Source of the DNA: a virus
Direction: 5' to 3' (one strand)
Virus record (IMG/VR): IMGVR_UViG_3300049595_004909
Span: 1-48,889 of that record
DNA length: 48,889 bases
The position numbers and the translations under genes were made by a program. Below, piece after piece: positions 7,075-13,125 of this stretch; position 1 is the stretch's first letter; each line of letters starts with the position of its first letter. The notes below the pieces were generated by a model. That model had not been told where the DNA came from and made no database searches. It saw only the letters and a program-made list of their open reading frames with translations.

Positions 7075-8371
7075 ATGGTCAATGGAAGATCTATATGAGT
7101 GGGACAAGAAGATCTGTGCTATCGCAAAGCAGGAGGGGTTGGATTGGTACGAGATCGCGTACGAGACATGCGATTACTTTGAGATGATCGGTAACATGGC
7201 ATATCACGGTATGCCGAGCCACTTCTCTCACTGGTCTTATGGCAAGTCTTTTGAACGGACCCACTTCATGTATAATGCGGGACAAGAAGGATTACCATAT
7301 GAGCTAATCATCAACTCAAATCCTTCTATAGCTTACCTGATGGTGGAGAATCCACTCTACCTACAGGTCCTGATTATGGCTCACTGCGTCGGTCATTCTG
7401 ATTTCTTTAAGATGAATAGAACGTTTAAAGACACAGATGCTGATATGATAACTGCAAAGTTTAGAAGCGCTAGATCTAGGATCCAGAAATATATTGAGGA
7501 TCCTTCCATTGGAATCGAAAAGGTTGAGAAGCTTATTGATGCCTGCCACAGCATTCAATACCAGATTGATCGTCGAGGGAGATTTAGAAGATCTGAACGG
7601 GAACTAGTAGATTCTTTCATACAGTCTGATCAGAATACAAATAAAAAGAAAGATCTTGAATCAGTTAAGTTTCCAATAGAACCAGAGTATGATATTCTTC
7701 TATTTCTATTAGAGAATTGTAAAGCACTAGCCCCTTGGCAGAAAGATGTATTAGAGATTATTAGATATGAGTCGCTCTATTTCATGCCACAGATTAGAAC
7801 GAAGATTATGAACGAGGGATGGGCAAGCTTCTGGCACTACAGGATCTTGCAAAAGCTTAACTTACCTGATGATATGCACATTCCATTCATTAGGATTCAC
7901 AACCTGGTTTTAAGGCCTTGGGGAGGAGCCATAAATCCCTATCATCTGGGGTTTGAGCTCTTCAAGAAGATCGAGGAAGAACGGGGCATTGAGGAATGTT
8001 TTCTAGCAAGAGAAGTTCACAACGATGAGTCATTTATCATGCAGTATCTTGATCGAGAGATCTGTGAAAGACTAAATCTGTTCACTTATTCTATGAAGTC
8101 AAGAAATGGTGATTGGACCATCGACGATCTATCAGATGAAGACGGCTGGAAGGAAATACGTGCAACATTGCTGTCAAATGTTGCTGGGAATGGTATTCCT
8201 ACCATATACGTCGATGAGGTCAAGAAGGATACTTTAATATTAAGACATGAACATGACGGACGTGACCTTGAGCTTGATTACGCAGAGAATTGTGTAAGAA
8301 ATATCAAAGACATCTGGGGTGGTCCTGTTAAATTACTTACAAAGATCGAGGATGAAGATTTTGAAATCTAA
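7067..8371 (+). CDS. SpoVR family protein (YcgB-like)
   Basis: A 434-residue protein. The ATG at 7067 follows GGAGGG (7054-7059); an in-frame TTG at 7052 is less likely. The sequence shows SpoVR landmarks: an N-terminal DWYEIAYETCDYFEMIGNMAYHGMPSHFSHWSYGK, then the central NEGWASFWHYRI, and HNLVLRPWGGAINPYHLGFELF. Length is slightly below the cellular family (about 470-510). SpoVR is known from Bacillus spore cortex formation and, as YcgB, from the enterobacterial stress triad. A phage copy between DUF444 and PrkA implies that the whole module was acquired together. Confidence 0.92.
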   Translation: MSEWSMEDLYEWDKKICAIAKQEGLDWYEIAYETCDYFEMIGNMAYHGMPSHFSHWSYGKSFERTHFMYNAGQEGLPYELIINSNPSIAYLMVENPLYLQVLIMAHCVGHSDFFKMNRTFKDTDADMITAKFRSARSRIQKYIEDPSIGIEKVEKLIDACHSIQYQIDRRGRFRRSERELVDSFIQSDQNTNKKKDLESVKFPIEPEYDILLFLLENCKALAPWQKDVLEIIRYESLYFMPQIRTKIMNEGWASFWHYRILQKLNLPDDMHIPFIRIHNLVLRPWGGAINPYHLGFELFKKIEEERGIEECFLAREVHNDESFIMQYLDREICERLNLFTYSMKSRNGDWTIDDLSDEDGWKEIRATLLSNVAGNGIPTIYVDEVKKDTLILRHEHDGRDLELDYAENCVRNIKDIWGGPVKLLTKIEDEDFEI

Positions 8372-8387
8372 TAAGGGGAGCCAAACC

Positions 8388-10313
8388 ATGGATTTTCTTG
8401 AACTAATTAAGAAGCAGCGTGAAGAGGGACAGAAGGAGTCCTGGCGAGGAACTCTCATCGAATATTTGGATCTTGTCAAGGCAGATCCAACAATTCCTAA
8501 GCTTGCAGCAAATAGGTTATATGATTCTGTAGCATCTTATGGAATCAATTCTATGTCAGATTCTGACCCACGTTGCCGGAAGCTATTTGATGGCGATAAG
8601 CTGAAGATCTATGATTACTTTAAAGATGACTTTTATGGTCATGAGAGAGTAATTGCCAAGATTATGAGATTCCTCAGAGCAGCTTCACTGAAGGGTGAAG
8701 AAAGCCGCCAGGTTCTGCTTCTTATGGGTCCTGTTGGTTCTGGTAAATCAGCTCTTGCAGATGGTCTTAAGAAGGCTCTAGAAAAAGCAGCAGATCCAAT
8801 CTACCATCTTGATGGATGCCCTGTACGTGAAGAGCCATTGCATCTCTTGCCACGATCTCTCAGGGATGATTTCTCTAAGATGCTTAATGTTCATATCGAG
8901 GGTGATCTCTGCCCAGTCTGCAGGTATCGTCTCTTGAATGAATTTAATGGCGAGTATGAGAAGTTTCCAATTGTTCGTAGCGGTTTCTCTCAGCGCGGGC
9001 GTCGTGGCATTGCTGTGGTTCCTCCCATGGATGCCAACTCTCAGGATGTCTCGGCACTTATTGGTTCTGAAGACATCTCTAAGCTTGACAAGTACAGTGA
9101 GTCTGATCCTCGTGTCCTTAATCTTGATGGAGCATTCAACGTGGGCAACCGCGGCACTGTTGAGTTTGTTGAGATCTTTAAGAACGAGATCGAGTTCCTC
9201 CATACAATCATCACTGCAACTCAGGAGAAGAACGTTCCAACACCAGGAAAGAACGGAATGCTCTACTTCGATGGTGTCATCATCTCTCACTGTAACGAGT
9301 CTGAGTGGAACCGCTTCAAGTCTGAGCACACCAACGAGGCCATCCTTGACCGTGTCGTGAAGATCGAGGTCCCATACGTCCTCGAGCTCTCTCAGGAGAT
9401 GAAGATCTACGAGAAGATGATTCGTAAGTCTGACTTCCGTTTCCACCTTGCTCCCCACACGATCAAAGTTGCGGCTATGTTCTCAGTCATGAGCCGACTC
9501 AAGCCATCCCAGAAGTGTGACCCTCTTACCAAGATGAAGATCTATGATGGTCAAGAGGTTGTTGAGAAGGGACGCACCAAGAAGGTTGACATCAAGGATC
9601 TTCGCGAGGAGGTTCGACATGAAGGAATGGAAGGAATCTCTACTCGATTCATCACTAAGGCAATCGACTCAGCGCTTACTGATTCTGATAAGGGCTTTAT
9701 CACTCCAATGCGAGTTATTGATGCTCTCATTAAGCAGGTGAAGGAGCAGGTCGTTGACGAAGAGAAGAAGAAAGCCTACCTAGAGATCCTCCAGAAGACC
9801 ATCCGTGAGGAGTACCTAAAGATCCTTGAGGGTGAGATCGCCAAGGCCTTCGTCACCGCCTACGAGGAGCAAGCCCAGAGCCTCTTTGATAACTACCTCG
9901 ACAATGCTGAGTCTTTTACCACAAAGCAGAAGCTGAAGGATCGTGTCACCAATGAGGAACGTGATCCAGATGAGAAGTTCATGCGTGCAATCGAGGAACA
10001 AATTGGTATCTCAGGATCGTCGAAGGATGGATTCCGTGCAGATGTTACAGCTTACATGTTCGCTAAGGTTCGTCGAGGACAGAAGGTTGACTATAAGGCA
10101 TATGAGCCGCTCAAGGAGGCGATCGAGAGCTATCTGATTGCCACTGTGAAGGATCTTGCAAGAATCGTCACTAAGTCTAAGAGCCGAGATAATGAGCAGC
10201 AGAAGAAGTACTCTGAGATGGTCAACACTCTAGTTAATGACTATGGTTACACACCAGATTCAGCAGAAGAGATTATCACATTTGCTGCCAATAATCTTTG
10301 GAGAGATTCCTGA
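8388..10313 (+). CDS. prkA: PrkA family serine protein kinase / AAA+ protein (YeaG-like)
   Basis: A 641-residue protein, essentially full length compared with cellular PrkA/YeaG (about 640). The ATG at 8388 follows AAGGGGAG (8373-8380). The N-terminal PrkA AAA domain has Walker A GPVGSGKS (114-121). A CPVC pair is present near 184-187, then LIGSEDISKLDKYSESDPR and NRGTVEFVEIFKNEIEFLHTI; the C-terminal PrkA domain continues with KKVDIKDLREEVRHEGMEGISTRFI. No frameshift or truncation is seen, so it is probably active. It is expected to phosphorylate proteins or act as an AAA+ remodeller under stress; phage targets are unknown. Confidence 0.93.
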   Translation: MDFLELIKKQREEGQKESWRGTLIEYLDLVKADPTIPKLAANRLYDSVASYGINSMSDSDPRCRKLFDGDKLKIYDYFKDDFYGHERVIAKIMRFLRAASLKGEESRQVLLLMGPVGSGKSALADGLKKALEKAADPIYHLDGCPVREEPLHLLPRSLRDDFSKMLNVHIEGDLCPVCRYRLLNEFNGEYEKFPIVRSGFSQRGRRGIAVVPPMDANSQDVSALIGSEDISKLDKYSESDPRVLNLDGAFNVGNRGTVEFVEIFKNEIEFLHTIITATQEKNVPTPGKNGMLYFDGVIISHCNESEWNRFKSEHTNEAILDRVVKIEVPYVLELSQEMKIYEKMIRKSDFRFHLAPHTIKVAAMFSVMSRLKPSQKCDPLTKMKIYDGQEVVEKGRTKKVDIKDLREEVRHEGMEGISTRFITKAIDSALTDSDKGFITPMRVIDALIKQVKEQVVDEEKKKAYLEILQKTIREEYLKILEGEIAKAFVTAYEEQAQSLFDNYLDNAESFTTKQKLKDRVTNEERDPDEKFMRAIEEQIGISGSSKDGFRADVTAYMFAKVRRGQKVDYKAYEPLKEAIESYLIATVKDLARIVTKSKSRDNEQQKKYSEMVNTLVNDYGYTPDSAEEIITFAANNLWRDS

Positions 10314-10319
10314 TATAAT
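10314..10319 (+). promoter_or_regulatory. -10-like hexamer TATAAT, leaderless geometry
   Basis: A perfect TATAAT lies exactly six bases before the ATG at 10326, just after the prkA stop. No Shine-Dalgarno and no -35 hexamer at 17 bp are seen. Transcription would start at or next to the start codon. Confidence 0.5.
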
Positions 10320-10325
10320 CAATAC

Positions 10326-11624
10326 ATGCACAGCAGACTTCTTGATGATAGAAAGGTAATCTCTAGAGCAAGAGCTGCTTGTGCTGATATTGATAAAATT
10401 GTCAATTCAGGTAATGTGTACACGGGTCTTGGCTATCACCGAGACCCTGTACAGACCCTTGTCTTACGCAACGGATCAAAAAATGATGGCATCATCATGC
10501 CGCTGTTTGAAGCTGCTGCCATTGAGGCAGAAAAAAGATCAGCAGGTGCGGGTGAGATACTTTTAAAGATTGTGTCGACTCACTTGATGAATGACATGAA
10601 AAATATGGAGATTGGTGCCATTTCTGATGATGAGTGGCAAGATATTCTCTTAAAGATCAAGTCAAGCTCTATTCCCACTAGAAAGTCTAATCTTTTGGAC
10701 ATTTTGCCGATTGACACTAGATTTTCTAATATCGTAAAAAATGTATTCCAAAATTTGTATGCTGGTGACAGAGTTCTTGTTAAAAAGTCTGCTATAAGCA
10801 GTACTCAAATCACAAGAAAGAATGGTTACATATTTGATGGTCTGAACATTAATAGAAGGTTCAATTCAAAAGGTATGTGGACCAAGAAAAATTGCAGGCT
10901 TATATTGATAGACGGCGTTATAGAGCAGATTAGTGAGATCCATAGATTTCTTGAAGAACTATCTAAATCCAAGCAGCCTGCTGTCATAGCGTGTCTTGAT
11001 GCTTTGCCTGATGTTTGCGAGACTCTTGCTAAGAACTATGAGATGGGTAACCTAGATGTTGTCTTAGTTAAGATCCCTGTTGACGAATACCATATCAACA
11101 CTCTAGTAGATCTAGGTGAGATTATACAGAACCACCCAATATCAGCAAAACTAGGCGAAACAGTCGCACAAGGATGCCTTAGACACACCTCTGTTGTCGA
11201 TAGAATCAGCATATTTGGTCAAAAAATGATCATTGAAGACAAGAAGCATACACAAAGTGTTTCAAAACATGTCCTGGGTCTAAGGCAAAGAATCGACCAA
11301 AACCGAGATCTTAGTACGATCCTTGAACCACGAATTCAAAGTCTTTGTGGATCTGCGATCCAAGTCGATATTGGCATAGAAGATCTTAAGGCAGATCCTA
11401 ATATCATTGAAAAGCTTGACAGGTTCTTTAGATCACTTCCTAGAATTATGAATTTTGGTTTAATTGATAAAAAAGATCTAGATTCCTTTTCTAAAGACAA
11501 AGTGTGTCTATTATTTGGTGAGACAGATGTGGCCCCTGCTGAAACTATTACTAGGTCGATTGAGATCTTTCTTTCGATTAGAAAAACAATCAGAAGCACT
11601 GGCGCTGCAATCGAGTCAATTTAA
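10326..11624 (+). CDS. Divergent, shortened GroEL/Cpn60-like protein
   Basis: A 432-residue protein that I align by eye with GroEL. Residues 61-90 (FEAAAIEAEKRSAGAGEILL) match the equatorial [21 protein letters not shown] region, but GDGTT reads GAGEI, so the ATPase Asp (GroEL Asp87) is missing. Residues 165-310 match the apical domain: GYIFDGLNINRRF, CRLILIDGVIEQISEIHRFLEEL, KQPAVIACLDALPDVCETLA and LDVVLVKIPVDEY. Residues 318-350 (LRQRIDQNRDLSTILEPRIQSLCGSAIQVDIG) match the return segment. The N-terminal nucleotide loop and the C-terminal equatorial half appear absent or unrecognisable (432 versus 548 residues). It may be a substrate-binding chaperonin without ATPase, or a partner or decoy for host GroEL. 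It directly follows the PrkA triad. Confidence 0.72.
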   Translation: MHSRLLDDRKVISRARAACADIDKIVNSGNVYTGLGYHRDPVQTLVLRNGSKNDGIIMPLFEAAAIEAEKRSAGAGEILLKIVSTHLMNDMKNMEIGAISDDEWQDILLKIKSSSIPTRKSNLLDILPIDTRFSNIVKNVFQNLYAGDRVLVKKSAISSTQITRKNGYIFDGLNINRRFNSKGMWTKKNCRLILIDGVIEQISEIHRFLEELSKSKQPAVIACLDALPDVCETLAKNYEMGNLDVVLVKIPVDEYHINTLVDLGEIIQNHPISAKLGETVAQGCLRHTSVVDRISIFGQKMIIEDKKHTQSVSKHVLGLRQRIDQNRDLSTILEPRIQSLCGSAIQVDIGIEDLKADPNIIEKLDRFFRSLPRIMNFGLIDKKDLDSFSKDKVCLLFGETDVAPAETITRSIEIFLSIRKTIRSTGAAIESI

Positions 11625-11646
11625 TCTTGAGGAAGCAAGGAAAAAA

Positions 11647-11868
11647 ATGTCAAAATCGTCAAAGCTAAGGACAGACTTTAAGCTCGCAATTGATCACATA
11701 CGTGATCGTGTTGTGAGCAACGTCGTCGAAGGCAACCAGAAAAATCTCTACAAGGTCTCTGATAATGACATTAGAGCCATTGTTAGGATAGTTGAGGCAT
11801 CATTTGAGCAGGGTTTCATCTCTGCATCAAGCCAGATTGAGCAGTCCATCAATGAGGCAACGAAGTAA
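11647..11868 (+). CDS. Small hypothetical protein
   Basis: A 73-residue, mostly helical protein (MSKSSKLRTDFKLAID...). The start at 11647 follows GAGGAAGCAAGG; a longer frame from 11515 overlaps the GroEL-like gene and is rejected. No motif is recognised. It lies two bases before the next start and is in the same operon as the chaperonin-like gene. Confidence 0.65.
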   Translation: MSKSSKLRTDFKLAIDHIRDRVVSNVVEGNQKNLYKVSDNDIRAIVRIVEASFEQGFISASSQIEQSINEATK

Positions 11869-11870
11869 AA

Positions 11871-12341
11871 ATGTCTGTTGAAGGTGTGAAACACCTGGTA
11901 CAGTGTCATTGTGTGCTCCCGCAATATCGGAATACCAATCCACCCATGTTTCACAAATTTGTTGTTTTTAGTGTTGTTGATGATGACCAGTTTAAGGATA
12001 AAGTGGTCCAATGCAACAATTGCGGTGTCCTACACAAAGTTGTTGACTACTGCAAGTCAGAGATTCTTCATGGCAATGAGGCAAGCAGCTCAATTAGAAC
12101 CATTGAAGATGTTGAAGTCTGTCTTCCAGAACGTCTAGCAGCTTATCTAAAGACTCAAAATGTTGATCTTGCCACGTGGGAACAAGTTGAGTTTATTGTT
12201 GAGAACTCAAGCCAAGATACTGATGTTACAATCAGGCGCGATGAGCAGGGAATTCACACCAATCTTAAGATCTTAACCATAAAGAGAGATGGTAATTTCA
12301 AGGTAAGATCTGAAATCATGAGCAATACGCTGGAGGCTTAG
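11871..12341 (+). CDS. Zinc-ribbon-like hypothetical protein
   Basis: A 156-residue protein. Cys12 and Cys14 (VQCHCVL) and Cys48 and Cys51 (VQCNNCG) form a likely zinc ribbon around a PMFHKFVVFSVV strand; Cys61 is nearby. The C-terminal half (about 100-150) is beta-rich with no recognised motif. It could be a transcription- or translation-related accessory factor, but nothing seen proves this. Its final codon overlaps the GTG start of the next gene by one base. Confidence 0.6.
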   Translation: MSVEGVKHLVQCHCVLPQYRNTNPPMFHKFVVFSVVDDDQFKDKVVQCNNCGVLHKVVDYCKSEILHGNEASSSIRTIEDVEVCLPERLAAYLKTQNVDLATWEQVEFIVENSSQDTDVTIRRDEQGIHTNLKILTIKRDGNFKVRSEIMSNTLEA

Positions 12342-12574
12342 TGGATTACAACAATTCAAAAGTCGCGCAAGTTGCAAAGCAGCTTCAAGCTTGCCGTGAC
12401 ATTGTTAGAGAGATAGACAATTTTGGAATAAATGAAACACAGCGATTGCAGGTAGTTTACTTGCTATCACTTGGGCTTGAAAATAGAGATGCGCTGGTCG
12501 AGTTAACGGCAGTAGCTAAAAAATATCTTGGCGATCCCCTTGAGGAAGCCGAAAAAACACAATTGGAGGTTTAG
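12341..12574 (+). CDS. Small hypothetical helical protein
   Basis: A 77-residue protein starting at GTG (12341), with GGAGG at 12332-12336 as ribosome binding site. The sequence is helical (VAKQLQACRDIVREIDNFGI, QRLQVVYLLSLGLE). No family is recognised. It is coupled to the preceding gene (one-base overlap) and directly followed by the H1-like gene. Confidence 0.6.
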   Translation: MDYNNSKVAQVAKQLQACRDIVREIDNFGINETQRLQVVYLLSLGLENRDALVELTAVAKKYLGDPLEEAEKTQLEV

Positions 12575-12766
12575 ATGAGTCTAGTAGATAGTTGGTCAGA
12601 GCTTCGTACTCTTGTTGAGAGCATTGAGGTTGATGTTAAGAAGAATGCAAGCGGTAATAAGTCGGCGGGAGTCCGCGCACGTCGAGGCCTTCGGCTTGTT
12701 AAGCAGGCAGCAGCAAATCTTGTCAAGCTCTCGATGGAGACTGAGAAGGACGAATCTGCGGCTTGA
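12575..12766 (+). CDS. Histone H1-like (Hc1 family) DNA-binding protein
   Basis: A 63-residue protein. SWSELRTLVESIEVDVKKNA and GNKSAGVRARRGLRLVKQAA closely follow the bacterial/chlamydial Hc1 pattern (L...L..DL.KA..GNK.A..R.R......K..). The family binds and condenses DNA; bacterial and phage versions usually lack the long Lys/Ala tail, as here. GGAGG at 12565-12569 precedes the ATG. It is the last gene before the terminator at 12788. It may condense phage DNA or act on the host nucleoid. Confidence 0.75.
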   Translation: MSLVDSWSELRTLVESIEVDVKKNASGNKSAGVRARRGLRLVKQAAANLVKLSMETEKDESAA

Positions 12767-12787
12767 TTTTTAGCTGACAGATACTTT

Positions 12788-12825
12788 GAAGGCCACCGCA
12801 AGGTGGCCTTCTTAGTTTCTATTTC
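12788..12825. terminator. Rho-independent terminator between convergent genes
   Basis: GAAGGCCACC, a GCAA loop, then GGTGGCCTTC make a perfect 10-bp stem (12788-12811), followed by TTAGTTTCTATTTC. The T-rich tract is moderate. It ends the 5881-12766 operon, and because the stem is symmetric it could also serve the minus-strand gene that ends at 12819. Confidence 0.8.
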
Positions 12826-13043
12826 ATGACTATGTTTGAGATCTTGCTAATTACTTTTTTCTCTATCTGACATATTCTCATTCTTGTCACACCCAATATG
12901 TCACCAATTTCCTGCAGTGACAGTGGACCGTTCTTCGAAGCAATAAGCGTGCAATTTTGCGTCTGCTTGCAGTTAATCCACATCCTGCAGCCCTTATTCT
13001 GGCACTCAACTTTCTCTTTATCGTGAAGATCAAAGCACTTCAT
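12819..13043 (-). CDS. Small sigma-region-4-like HTH protein with Cys-rich N-terminus
   Basis: A 74-residue minus-strand protein. The ATG at 13043 follows GAGG and is preferred over 13085. Residues 40-68 (PLSLQEIGDILGVTRMRICQIEKK) match the region-4 helix-turn-helix of sigma70 factors. Five cysteines precede it (positions 3, 14, 19, 25, 31), suggesting a zinc site. It lacks region 2, so it is not a complete sigma factor; it could be an anti-sigma/co-sigma or a -35-binding regulator. It is transcribed against the rest of the window, which suits a regulator with its own timing. Confidence 0.65.
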   Translation of the reverse strand: MKCFDLHDKEKVECQNKGCRMWINCKQTQNCTLIASKNGPLSLQEIGDILGVTRMRICQIEKKVISKISNIVMK

Positions 13044-13125
13044 GTTAAAACCTCGATATGAAATACTATTGACTTGATGACACATTTACTAGTGGATAAG
13101 TAACTGTAGAAGACTGGAGCTTGAT

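Noticed and set aside
8938-9360. Ser/Leu-rich open frame inside prkA
   Set aside because: It is a shadow in another frame of a well-conserved gene and has no start signal.
5881-10313. Window being a bacterial chromosome or prophage flank because of the PrkA triad
   Set aside because: The triad sits among phage-style tight, one-strand genes with gp25-, gp6- and gp55-like genes, fibres and tagged genes and no host housekeeping gene. Chimeric assembly cannot be excluded without reads.
12571-12801. Minus-strand frame opposite the H1-like gene
   Set aside because: It is antisense to a gene with a clear family match, and runs through the terminator stem.
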